Made by a program: the position numbers and the translations under genes
Notes under the pieces: generated by a model
Database searches by the model: none
What the model saw: the letters and a program-made list of their open reading frames with translations, nothing else
What the model was told of the DNA's origin: nothing
Part shown: piece by piece, positions 12,463 to 24,080 of the stretch
Numbering within the stretch: position 1 is the first letter of the stretch
Layout: each line of letters opens with the position of its first letter
Assembly: GCA_017590115.1 (NCBI GenBank)
Contig: JAGGNK010008781.1
Coordinates: 1,892,911-1,956,910 of the forward strand
Direction: 5' to 3'
Length of the DNA: 64,000 nucleotides
Source of the DNA: Montifringilla adamsi
Lineage: Eukaryota; Chordata; Aves; Passeriformes; Passeridae

Positions 12463-15400
12463 TTACACGTGGTGTTGGAGGCTTGACCCTGGGGATGCTC
12501 AAAATCCCACAGAAATCATTTGGGCTTGCTTGGATGGTCTTCCTAAAGCTGTGCAAGCTTTCAGCCTCTCCTGGCTGCAGTTTTGCTGTAGCCACCAGGA
12601 TGGTGGTTAGTTGTGTTTCAGTGGAAAAGAAACAAGGGGTGAAGCACAATGGGCACAATATGTTTAGGATGAATCAAGTGTTGTTGGCAAAAAGGTGTCA
12701 AGTGGTAACTTGCTGGAAGGAATGGAATGCTGAGATGGTCCCGCATTTTAGGGCTTCTGAGCAAGAAGCTTGTTGGGAAGTTCCAGACTGCCCTTCTCCA
12801 CGTCACAATGAAAAGTTGTCATCACCCCTTGGTGGCTGGGCAAAGAATTGAACTCCCTGTGCAGCCATTCTGGCTGGAAGAAGGAAGGAAAACCTGAACC
12901 ACTCTGAATCTCTTGCTGCAGGGAAAATTGGCTGTGCCTGTCTTTGCAGGGATGTGCTGCTTTCCGTGATGGTTTTTTTGGTAGCAGGCTTTTTCTTGGA
13001 AGGATCTGCAGACTTCCCCTTAGCTTGTTCAGTTGGCTGTGCCAACTGGTCTGCAGGAGTGAAGAGAAGTATTTCAGGATCTGCTGTTGGTACAAGTCGT
13101 ACCATGAATACTTGCAGTGGAATGTCCTGGCAAGGTGACAAGGATTAGGGCTTTTTTCCCTCTTCTATATATATTTTGGTCCTCAGAAGAAGTGAGAAAA
13201 ACTGGGTTGAGTGTTAAATGGCAGGTGCCAGAGGGTGAGTGATCTGAAAAATGAAGGAACTGGATTTTTCTAACTTTTCATATGTGTTAGGATTTTAGAG
13301 CAAGGTTCCATATTAATGCGGGAATGCCGGGGTGGATACTTCTCTCTGCTTCTCTGGCAGAAAATGTGGCTGTAAATAAATGGAATAAATGGTATGTGTG
13401 TTAACACACTATATTCCACCTTTATCCTGAATGAGTCACTATTTTCATAGAAGATTATTTTCCCAGTTCAGGAGACCATGCTCCTCTTTCAGAGCCCTTC
13501 TGCTTAGCAGGCACAAGGAGTCTGAAGAGCTTGCCCAGTGTCGATCTGCAGGGTGACATTTAGGATACATTAAGCAGCTGCTGTGTTTCTGCAGCCATCT
13601 GAGGTAGCCATGTGCAGTGTGGCACATGGAGAGCAGGCAGGATCACTGTGCCTCTTGTTGGGATTTATCCTGCTGGCCCAGGAGCCCGGGGAGGGGTGGG
13701 AAGCTGGGGCAGCGTGCGTGGTGCTGGAAATCACACACAGCTCTCACTCTTCATCTGTGCTGGGCCAAATGGCACCAGCTGCTCCCAAGGTAACAGCACG
13801 ACCAATTTGGTTTTATTTATGGTTTTTAATTAAGTTTCCGTTTTTAAAGGTGATCCTTTTCTCAGGAGTGAGCGGCGGTGCGGCTGAAATCCCCACAGCC
13901 ATATATCTGTGTCTCTCCCACTGGAAATGATGTACCAGGAGCTGTAGTTTTTTTCTTCCCCACAATTGAACACAGGAAAACAACATCTGGAGAGGGCAGA
14001 TGCTGGTGTGGGGGCACTTGGGGACAAGCCTTACCTTGCAAGCTCTGGTGTGGGCTGCCTGGCGTGTCCGTGGATGGACATGGAGGATGGCCAAGGGCAT
14101 GGGAAGTCTCTGAAGCCATTGGTTCAGGATGTTCCAGCCACCCAGGACTGCTAAGAGGGTTTTACTGGCAGGCTGCAGTTTTGGATGCTTGGAGAATGCA
14201 TGTGTGGGGGAGCTTGTGGAGAGAGACAAATGGTCCTTCTCTTCCTCTTGAGTGAGGCAGTGCCATTGTGTTAAAGCTTCTGCTGGTCCTGTCCATGAAT
14301 AATTCAGGGGGATCTTCAGTATGCAAGTTTTAAATAAAGCATCTGCTCTTATCTAAATTGCAGTTGGCTTGGAAGAAGGTGGCTGAGGGGTTGTGCAGGG
14401 CGGCCGAGCCGCTGCTCCCTGCCCTTGTGTGGGAATGCACAGCCCGAGCATCCCGAGGGTGCACGTGGGTGCTTGGTCAGAGCTCCTGAAGACCTGGTAT
14501 TCCTTCAGCAGGGCCACGTGGTGAGCTGAGCATCCTGCTCCAGGCTGTCCCACACCTTTGGCTTGGGAAGAGTCAGTCCTGCTGCTGGCAGACTTTGCTG
14601 AGGGCGTGGGAGCAGCTCCATCTTCCCGCCCAGACATGCAGCTCTTCCCATCAAGTCACGGTGGTTTATCTGCCTCCCCACCTACATGACAAAGGGAATA
14701 TATCAACTGGTCCTGGACATGTTTCTGTAGGTGCCTGGTGGCAGGTTTGGTCCTACAAAGCCTCCAGTTTCTCTCTTTAACAGGTCCCAATTTGCCCAGT
14801 CTCACACTCTGGCTCTCATTAGCCGTAAGGGTGTTGTTGAAACCTCTGACAAATCTTAGCGTTGGCTATAAATAATTCACTTCAACACCACTGGTTTTCT
14901 ATATTACTGTTTCTCAAAAGCATTTCATTGTCTGTCTGTACCTGTGGAGGTTGGATACTCTTTTTAGAACTTTTTTTTTTATAGACAATTTCCCACCAAA
15001 CCATCTCAGCTGGAGGAAATAAACAGCCTCAGCAAGGCTGTCGTTTGTCTTGGTTCTGGTTCCAGGAGACACTGAAAATCAGTTTTCCAGCGTGGTTATG
15101 TTGTTTGGCCCCATGGTGTAGGGAACAGTATTTGCAGATGGGAGCAACACTTAAAGTGTGTTCCTGGTGGGAAGTTGGTGGGAGCTGGCTCGGGATCGCT
15201 GCTGATGTTTTGAGCCCTTGGTGCAGGAGGCTTCAGGAGGTCCAGCTGCATTTGCTGGATGTTGCAGACTAGGCATCATTCCTCCTGCAGCCACCTGCTG
15301 CTGCTCTGCTGAGAGAGAAATGGGAAGGTCTGAGGAGCCAGACAGTGGATCACTGGGGAGGGAGAGACTTTGGCCTCCTGAAAAGTTTGTGCTTGCCCAT

Positions 15401-18400
15401 TTCCCAGTGATTTGGCTTCAGGAAAGCACAAGTAAAAGAAAGTACCTCATGGTAAAATCTCATCACAACTGCTCAACTCCCAGCCAAGGGCAGCTCAGGA
15501 TATCTCATCTGATCCTCTCTCCCCAGCTCTCAGCTTAATGATTTGACTCAGTGATTTTAGAGGTCTTTTTGAGCCTTGAGGATTCTTTGATTCCTTGATA
15601 GCCAGCTACCAGACAACCCATGTTCTCAGCCCATCTTGTACACTTGCTGGGGTGAGCTGCAGATACCCCCACACTGCTGTAGGATTTTATCTGCTCCTGC
15701 CTTCCTTCCACCCTCTGTGAGTCTGCTGAGGAATCTGCCCCGGTGAATGAGTAACACAGCCCTGCAGCTGGGAGGGTGCGATTCCTTTGTCGGGTTAGCA
15801 ATAAACCAAAGGTCTTATCTTGGGTTATCTTGGTCTTCTGGACCTGGTCCTACCCTGAGCAGGGATGTGTGGGGGTGGCTGGAAGTTGGGCAAACCCTGG
15901 GCACCCAGCCTTGTGTGTCAGCACGTCTCAGGCTGCTCTGCTTCTCTGAAGTATTCAGTGTTTGTGGTGAAGGACTCAGGTGAAGACTAACCTGTCCCAC
16001 TTCATAATTAATGCTGGCATTTGCTTTGCTTCGTTTAATTATGCACAACTCACATGCAATTAAAAACACTCTTTCCCTTCAGCAAAGTAGGAATCTCTGG
16101 AATAAACCAGATGGGTGGGAACTGTTTGGAAAATGCAGCAAACCCCAAACTCGATGTAACAGGAGGGCTTTTCAGGCAGAGTCATTTTTTTGCACTGACA
16201 GCAGCATCTTTGCTGTATAAAAGTCTGTTGTAAAGAGCTTGCTGCAGGTGTGGATGTGAGGAGTGAAAGGTGTGAAGGCTTCAAGCAAAAGCATTTGTGT
16301 TTGCAGCCAGGACAGGCTGAGCGGGTTGTGTTGGGCAAAGTAATCTCGGGAGCGGCTGGAAATTCCAGTGGATAAAGTTAATAGCTGTTCCAGTGGATGT
16401 GGAAATGGAAATAAAATAGCACCTTATAACTTTGCAGCTGCTTTCCCTGGCGTGGCCCCTGCCTCGCTGTGAGTAACTGCCTTTGTAAAGCTCTGTGGTG
16501 CTCTTATCTTCAGAATCCTTGGTTCTTTTCTGAGTGCAGCAGTTGTGTCGAATTCCTGACGACTGCAGAGGTCTTGGAGCCATCCTTTGTCAATTAGCAG
16601 CTTCTTGGTAATATGGCCTTAAAAAGGGGGAAGAAGGGGAAAAATAAATACATCTGATTTTTAATTGCCTCAGTAGAGCAGGGCCTTGGGTGTTGGAATA
16701 CTTTAGCACCTGCCCAGCTCAACAGTTGCTTATTGTTCATGGGTTTTACAGCAGAAATGCTGAAATGCTGGCATGCAGCTGTGGGCAGGCAGGGATTGCA
16801 TGAAGGGCTGGGTCCAGGCAGCAGGAAACCTGAGAGGTGCCAGGAGAGATTTCTGGGCTTGCTGGGAAAAGCTGAGGCTCCTTCAGCATGGAAGTGTTTG
16901 CAGGTGAAGCGAGCTGTGCTTCAGTGCCAGATTTCAGGGCTGTTCAGCTCTGGAGGGTTTGCTGTGTGAGCTGTACGTTCTGTCTGGGATGTTGGAGCAC
17001 CAAAGGCAGTGCTGGAGCCTCCTCATTCCCCTGTCCCCTTTTTGCTGGGGAGGAGGAAGAGGATGAGCCAGATTCTGGTTTTGTGTGTCAGCAGCAAAGC
17101 TGCTGCCCGATCCCGATGCCAAACCCACAGCAGCAGAGCTTGGCATGCATGTGCTTTGTGCCTGCTGTTGATGTTTAATTAAAAAATAACCCTCCCAGTT
17201 TTATCTTGATTCCCTGGGGCTGGGTTAAGCTGGCCATGCTGCTGCAGGGGAGGGCACAGGGCAGTGCTCAGAGTGGCGGCTCTGAGAGCGTGGATTTCTA
17301 CAAAATCCTCTCCCTGGGTGTGAGCCAGAGCCATTACAGCTGCTGGCTTCAGGGCACTCTGGATCCTTCCCTTTGTGCCATCTTCCCTGCGATTTTTCAT
17401 GTCAGCAGTTGCAGTTTGTGGGTGGGGGGCAAGCAAGGCATAAGAGCCCCTCTCTCCTAGGCTTGCTCTTTCTCCCTCCCCTTCAAGCAGCTTAAAGACT
17501 GTTAAGTTTGTTAGAGTTTGGTAACTGGGGAAGACACTTAACCACCAGCTCAGGAGAATTGCAACAATCTTGTTTAAGGGGAAAAGAAAAAAAACCAAAC
17601 CGTGTTTTTTCACAAGCTTTGAATCTCTTGTGCTTAATTTTATTTTTTTTAGGGGACACTTCTGCCTGAAGTGTTAAAAACACACCCTTGGAGCTGCTGC
17701 AGCAAAGCTGATCCTAGGGCATAGTAAAAGGTTTAATGTGTTTTTGTAGGATCCCTTTACAATCCCCACAAGAGAATCCTGCTGAGGAAGACAGAAGTAC
17801 AAAAAAAATTCAACATTTGTTTAAAAAAACCAAAACCAAGCCCACTCTCCAGGTATTACCAACTGCATCATATTTAACAGGTAAAAGGTGTTTGTTTGAG
17901 CTCGATGTGACTCGTTGGTGCAGTTATCACTGGATAATGTGCCTGTACAGCCTGCCAGCTCTGTGTCAGAGACGTGCAACTACATGTGGCTGCTTTCTTT
18001 CCTCCCCCATCCTGGAAAAATAAATCCCTGCTGTCTAGCCATGGAGGAGTAGGCATTTTTTCTCCAACATATAATCTTTGGTATTCCTATCGAAGACACT
18101 AAATATAAACACTGAGGCAGGTACCTTTGACTAAATAAGCCAAATGTGGCAGAAGGGGGCTCTGCCTGGTCTTGGAGTCAGAGGAGAATTTATGGGATAG
18201 ATTTGAGGATTTGCCAAGCTTTGCCGTTTTGTGACCAGCCCAACCCATGTGTCATGACAGGGAGGGCTCAGACCTGCAGCCTCACTCACTTTGTCCCGGT
18301 GTAGGGACAGCCACCCACTGCATGGTGGCACAGGAGGTGACAGCAGGCCTCTCCAGGTGACACAGCAGCGGTGCTGGGGAGGGGGACAGCAGGGTGGCCC

Positions 18401-18482
18401 CTTGTCCTTGGAGGGTGCTGGTGGTCCTGCTCCAGCACATGGATAGCAGCCGAGCTCTGGGGCTGTGCCTGTGGGTCTGCAG

Positions 18483-18650
18483 GGACCTGAGATCTTGGAG
18501 TGCAGGGCCACTGGCCTCCCCACGTGGATCCTTCTGGAAAACTGAGCCCTGTCCTCCTCGAGTGGTTTTGGACCTGAGATCTTGGAGTGCAGGGCCACCT
18601 GGCTCCCCACGTGGATCCTTCTGGAAAACAGCCCTGTTCTTGAGTGGTTT
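18483..18650 (+). repeat. 87-bp tandem duplication just upstream of exon B
   Basis: GGACCTGAGATCTTGGAGTG starts at 18483 and again at 18570. Each copy continues through a GGGCCAC segment, then CCCCACGTGGATCCTTCTGG, and ends near GAGTGGTTT. The second copy has a few-base deletion. The array stops about 68 bases before the exon B acceptor, so it lies where branch-point or intronic splicing elements could be affected. Each copy also carries a CACGTG E-box. Confidence 0.9.
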
Positions 18651-18717
18651 GCAGTCGTGGAGCAGGGGAGAGCAGAGGTAGTTTCTTTTCTAAAGGCTCC
18701 TTTCCTTTTGTCCCCAG

Positions 18718-18898
18718 ATCTCAGGAGCTGCACCTGAGAACCGAGGGTCATTCCTATCTCTCTGACCTGACCAAGCCATCGGACTTGGAGTTCATTGAAA
18801 GCAAGAGGCCACGCCTGGACCTGCTGCAGGACCCCCTGATGAGGCACTCGCCTCTCCTCAACCAGAGCCAGCAGGGTGGCACCGAGGACCTCTCAAAG
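18718..18898 (+). CDS. NCOR2: NCOR2 (SMRT) coding exon B, about residues 78-138
   Basis: The first base completes the arginine codon split from exon A. Sixty codons follow, starting SQELHLRTEGHSYL and ending GGTEDLSK. The conserved core is the LEFIESKRPRLDLL segment. Its ESKRPRL patch is shared with NCOR1 and is a plausible basic nuclear-targeting or protein-contact element (inference). The following PLLNQSQQGG stretch is a low-conservation linker that varies between vertebrates. The acceptor is TTTTGTCCCCAG and the donor is the near-consensus AAG/GTAAGG. It leaves a phase-0 intron. The segment belongs to the N-terminal repression region of SMRT and is probably mostly disordered apart from the conserved patch. 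Confidence 0.95.
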
Positions 18899-21800
18899 GT
18901 AAGGGGCTGGGGGCTGAGCCACCAGCTGGGTGTGGGGAATCTGCATTTTGGGCTTGCGTGGAGCTGCCTTTGAGGCTCTGAGCTGCTGCTGAGTTCAGTG
19001 CAGGTTGTGGTTCCCAATGCATCGGGCAGTGCTTGGAGGTACTGGATGGTTTTCCCTGAGCTCTTTGGGGGAATGGAAGCATATCAGCTTTCCCCATAAC
19101 TGTTACAGTGCTGGGCTCTTTTTACTGGGCTATTAGATGCACCAGAACAACGTGGAAGCTCCTGTAGGCTGAATTAAGGATGGTCATGTCTGGCTTTTCT
19201 GGATACGCTGCCTTGATTTGATTTTTACTTGACGCTTCTCATTTATCACATCTCTTTATTTAATATTGGTGTTTGAAGGGCTGGAATCGGTTTCTGGTGG
19301 TTCTTTAATATAATCTTCCCCAGGAAAGCCTCTCTTGTCCCAGTCTCATTTAACAAAGCAAATCGTTTACTTACAATTGTCCCCTCTGTGCATGGAATAA
19401 ATGTTGCAAAGAGAAATCCCTTGCTTGTGTGCCTGTTTGGATTTACTTTCATCTTCTCTTGGGGTAAATTGTATTTGATTTTACCTCCAGTTTGGACATG
19501 CTCCTGGTTGGCAGGAAAGTCTTGCTGGATAAATGTGCTGGAGGCTCTGATGCTTGGTGCAGCTCTGCAGGCTGGGCTTGGGAACTGCCCAAGCCCTCAG
19601 TGAACTGAAAGGGAAGTCACATTCGTAGCCAGGAAGATGGGGATGGTTTGTTGTGTCCCTGTGGGAGCTGATTGAAATAACACAGACAAGAAAGCTCTTC
19701 CTTGGGAATGCTGGGATATTCAGGCATTTTTTATCCATATAATACTGCTGGGCTTTACTTGAGATCCCTCTGACCTCTTTAGTGAGAAGGGTATTTAACT
19801 TTGGAGTAGTTCAGATGCCAAGGGAGGCCTGAAGGCTCTGAACCATCCTCAGGGGATGTTGTTTGGGTGGCTGATGCACTGTTGTCCACGAAACAAAAAA
19901 TAGCCCTCTCCAAAGATATGAGGATACCAGGATGACTTTTCTGTCTTCACATTATTCCCACCAGCAGTTTTGTTCTGCCTCTCACCAGAAAACCATGGAT
20001 TGTCTCAACTATTTGTTCTAATAGGCAGAGCTGCTCTTGAGGAGTTAGTTCATCAGTTCAGGGGCTGCATTTGCTTGTCAGTCTGTGACACGTTTCCAAG
20101 AAGTACATGCATTTTATGGGACTTAAAACATTGGTTAATGAAAGAGAGAGAGAGCTGAGATGCAATTCAGCAAGACAAGATTATGCTTGTAGTGGAGCCA
20201 TTTGTAATTTTAGAGTCTGGAAGGAAGAAGAAAATGTGGTGTCCTTGACTGGTGAGAGCCTGAGTGGAGCTGGGATTAGGTGCTCTAAACTAGCAGGAGC
20301 TGCTTCCAGAGTGGTTTGATGGAGCTCACTGTGAGACTGGATGATCTCAGTGCTGTTCAAGTGGCTGGGAGCAGAAGGCAGGTCTGGAACACAGGATATA
20401 TCAGCCTTTGCAGCTTGGGAAATTGGGTTGATAGCAGTCTTTTGGTGTTAGTCCTGAGCAGTTGTCCTCAGAGCAGTCTGTAAACTGCTGGTGGTGGACA
20501 TTAAGGTGGTGGAAAAGCTCCTGAAGCCAGTGTGTGCATTGCTCTGAGCCTCAGCATGCTGGAGGAGCTGCTCTGGGTCCAGGGGAAATGCAAAGAGCTG
20601 AGGCTGCCCTTTGGGCACAGCTCTGGGCACTGGCAGATCTGGGCTGGGGACACAGGTAGAACCTCTTCCTGCACCCACAGTAAGCCAGCCACAGCTGAAT
20701 TCAGCCCTGGGCTCTGAAATCACCCTCCAGGACAGATGATCAAGACCTTCCTGAGAGTCTCTGTGCTGAGGGAGCAGTGGCACACACATGGTAGCAGGAC
20801 ATGCGTCCCAGTGACCAGAGCTGGAGAGAAATATTTGCTGTTCTGTCTGTGCTGCTGACTCAGTGTCTGATGAAGTCACTCAATACTTTATCTAGGGCAG
20901 CTCTGGCAGCTGGGTGAGCTCTTTGGGTGAGAAGCACCACGTGAGGCCAGTATTGCTAAACACACTGCTGGTTGTTTAGACAGAGTATCCCAGGAGTTGT
21001 TCCCTTACCCGTTACCCCATTCCTCATTGCTGCAGTCACTGCGTGGGGAGGAGCTCGATTTACTCACTGGGGTAATAGTGCTAGGACTGCTCTTCATGGT
21101 GATTTTGCAGATTGAGCTCATTTTTGCACAGTAAGAGCTCCACAAAGCCCTCAATAAAAAGGGTAGGGGTTTGGTTACACTCTCTGGGCGCCAGCCTGGC
21201 TGTCCCAGGGGATGTGGATGTAATGGAAGCTGCTCTCGGGCAGTGGACACGTCTTGGTCTCTCCTGGTTTCAGAGCAGCCCTTGAGCCGAGATGCAGAAT
21301 CAGGTCTGTGATGGGATATAAGTTTAGCACATCCCTGATAACCACTGATAACTGGATTTACCAACCTTCAGCCCAGGGGAGAGAAGTCAGCACCATTCCT
21401 GCACATTTCCAAGGCCTTTGTTTGGAGCCATAATCCATGCTCTGAACACAGACAGGACAATTGATGGGGCAACTGCTGCTAACAGGCTTCAGAATTTTTC
21501 CTCCCCTGAAGAGAAAGGGATTTCTCATGTCCTTTGTTCCTCATCTACCTCTCCCAAACAGGAGGAGAGCCGGGCCCCTTAAGCCCTGTTCAGTATCACT
21601 GCAGCCTCACTCCAGGCAAGGCTGTAAGGAGAAGCTCTTGGATCAGTGCATTTTCCCTGCAGAAAACAGACACACTTTTGGGCAGCGTGCCTTTCAAAAG
21701 CAGCAGCTTTCAGCTAAATCTCACTTGGATAAGTAAAAGATACTACCTTTCCTTATGAACCTCACACTGCTCATATCCCCAAACACTGGTGTTTCTTTGC

Positions 21801-23639
21801 AAGCCAGAGGCAGAAGCTTGTTTTCTTGCCTGCTTTACCCCACTTCAACATCTTTTTCCCTGCTGTTGTGTGTTATCTTCCTTCAGTACCATGGTCCTGG
21901 GTTCCTGCTGCTGGATGGCTCTGGGAAGAAATGAAACCCTGTGCCCTCTGTGCCAGCTGGGGATGATGCTTTTCCCCAGGAAGGTTCTCCCTTTGTCTGG
22001 CTGACAGTAACCAGAACAGCTAAAGCAGAGCTGTTTTTTAAGTCACTGCAAGCCTGGATGTGGGATTCACTGGAAAAGCTGCTATGATGTGGCCTTGCCA
22101 GGTGTGTTCTTGGCAGAGAGGCAGGAGCTGGTTCCCAGGACCCTCAGTGGCTTCTGCTTTCTTTCCAGTGAAGTCATGGACCTCCCTCAGGTAACAGCAG
22201 CCAGGAGTGAAGCACGCAGCCCCAGAGCAGGCCAGGGTGATGTGCACAATCCCTGTCCCTGCACACACGTGCAGAACTGTGCTGCCAGTGATCCTGCTTC
22301 ACAGGGATGGTGAGCATGGCACATCTGGTCAGTCAGTGCCTACTCTCCCCTCTCCAGAGCTGGAGCTTCATCCTGCCTCTCCCCTGCCATCTCTTCTTAT
22401 TCTTGTTGTGCTTTCACTGTTCTTCTTCCCATTTTTAAGGCTGCTCTCCCACCACATACGTGGTTTGCTGCTCCTTCCTATAGGATGTGAGTCAGTTGTG
22501 ATCTGCATTTAGGCCCTTGCAAGGGCTGGCTGGCTGCACTTATGAGTGGCCTATTGCTCCAACAGGAATTCACTGACAGGGAGCCATGTAATCCCACGGG
22601 AATGGGGCTGGGTGGAGGTTTAGGAAACCTGAACCTTGCTGCCATCTGCCCTGGCAGGCTGCTGGTCACTGGGTAAGTCTCTTCCCCTTTCTCTGTCTCA
22701 GATTTCCCCATCTGTACAGGGACAATGCCACTTCCCTCTTTTGTAAAATAATTAACAACTGTGGATGGAAAAAGGCAATTAAGAAGCCATGTGTTGTTAA
22801 GAATTGGACTCTACTTTACATTGTGCAAAGGTTTTCATTTCTTCCCTTTCTGCATGAGCATTTTTGTTTTGTTACGGACTGAAAAATGGAATAAGAAAAG
22901 TATGTGTGTGGGGGGGTAGTCTTGGAAAAGACAGCACTAAGGTCAGGAAATAGGTATGGCAAAACAGAAATTAGGGCAGAGGGTATTCTGCTTTCATGCA
23001 TATCAATGCAGCTTTAAAAGCAATTAATTGAAAAAGGAGGAATTAACACATTTGAAATGCCTTTTTAATGATGCATTGAAGCCAGCAGCGTACATGCCAA
23101 ATTTCACACTGGCTGCCCGTTCCAGAGCCCAATTTACAATGAACTCCTGGAAGACAGGCTGTGGGATGGAAAAGGCTCTTGGCCAGCCTGCTAGCTCCTG
23201 CCCTGGCCACAGGCTGGCAGGGCACCAAGGAGAGCAGAAAGGCCTTTCGGGAGCTCGGCTTCCTCCTCCTTCACTGGCCCGTGCCTTGGCACTGCTGGTC
23301 CCTGGTAGCTGCTCCATCCCTTGACAAATGCACCAGGGGAGAGGAGCAGGAGGCTCAGGTGCCTGGCAGCAGAGTTTGCCCTGGTGTGGGCTGGAGGAGC
23401 AGTGCCACAGCTCCCAGCGCAGATAGCTGGGCTGGCTGGTAAATCACCACTTGCGTTTCTGCTTCGTGGCTTTGTTATGGGAACATTGATCTGTTGCTGG
23501 GATTAACCTCTCAGAGTTTCCAGCGGGCTGGTCTCGCAGTTATTAATGAAACTGGCTGGAACTTGTGTTGACCTTGGCAGAGGCCCCAGTTGGCTTGGAG
23601 GTAACTGGCAAAAGCATAATCTCTAATTGAGTAATCCAG

Positions 23640-24080
23640 GGCTGGGGGAAGGGAGCGGAGGGGGCGGACACGCAGCGCTGCTTTGAACCGGGAGAGCCGT
23701 GGTGCTGCGACGGGATGCGTGGGAGTGAGCAGGGCTCAGCACGGCGCTCACCTGGGGAATTAGCAGGCACAGCCAGGCAGCAGCTCGGTTCCGGCACCCC
23801 AGGCTCCCTCCTGTAGGAAACAGCCCGGAATTCCAGCGCCTCCCCGTGATTTATTGCTGTGGAACAATAGCGCAGAGGGGCTGGGGAGTGGAACAAGCTG
23901 TGAGCGTCGGCCGTCCCTGGGTGTGTGTCCTCCCATAGCCTCTGAGTGTGCAGCGGGGATCACTCGGGGCTCTCCCTTCCCCACGGGAGGTTGTTTTTCA
24001 CTTGAGCAAAAGAGCTCTGCGCTTGTTTCTTGGGCTTTTGCGGAATGTCTGCAAGCGGGGACTGAGAGACAGCGCGGCTC
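23640..24080. promoter_or_regulatory. moderately CpG-rich intronic patch
   Basis: By eye I count close to 30 CpG dinucleotides over about 440 bases, clearly above the surrounding intron but less dense than the patches near 4.9 and 59.6 kb. It includes a GC-box-like GGGGGCGGAC segment near 23660. It could be an intragenic enhancer or weak promoter, or simply a GC-rich stretch that has kept its CpGs. There is no associated exon. Confidence 0.2.

Larger units (their letters stand above)
9516..18717 (+). other. NCOR2: NCOR2 intron between exons A and B (9.2 kb)
   Basis: This is a phase-2 intron bounded by GT at 9516 and a pyrimidine-rich CCCCAG acceptor. It holds a 67-bp tandem duplication at about 12.33-12.46 kb and an 87-bp tandem duplication ending about 70 bases before exon B. 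It also contains several AT-rich stretches, for example 10255-10345, 11090-11200 and 14810-14990. I see no additional exon, RNA gene or recognisable transposon. The exon A/B protein junction is contiguous in SMRT, so no coding exon is expected here. Confidence 0.85.
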
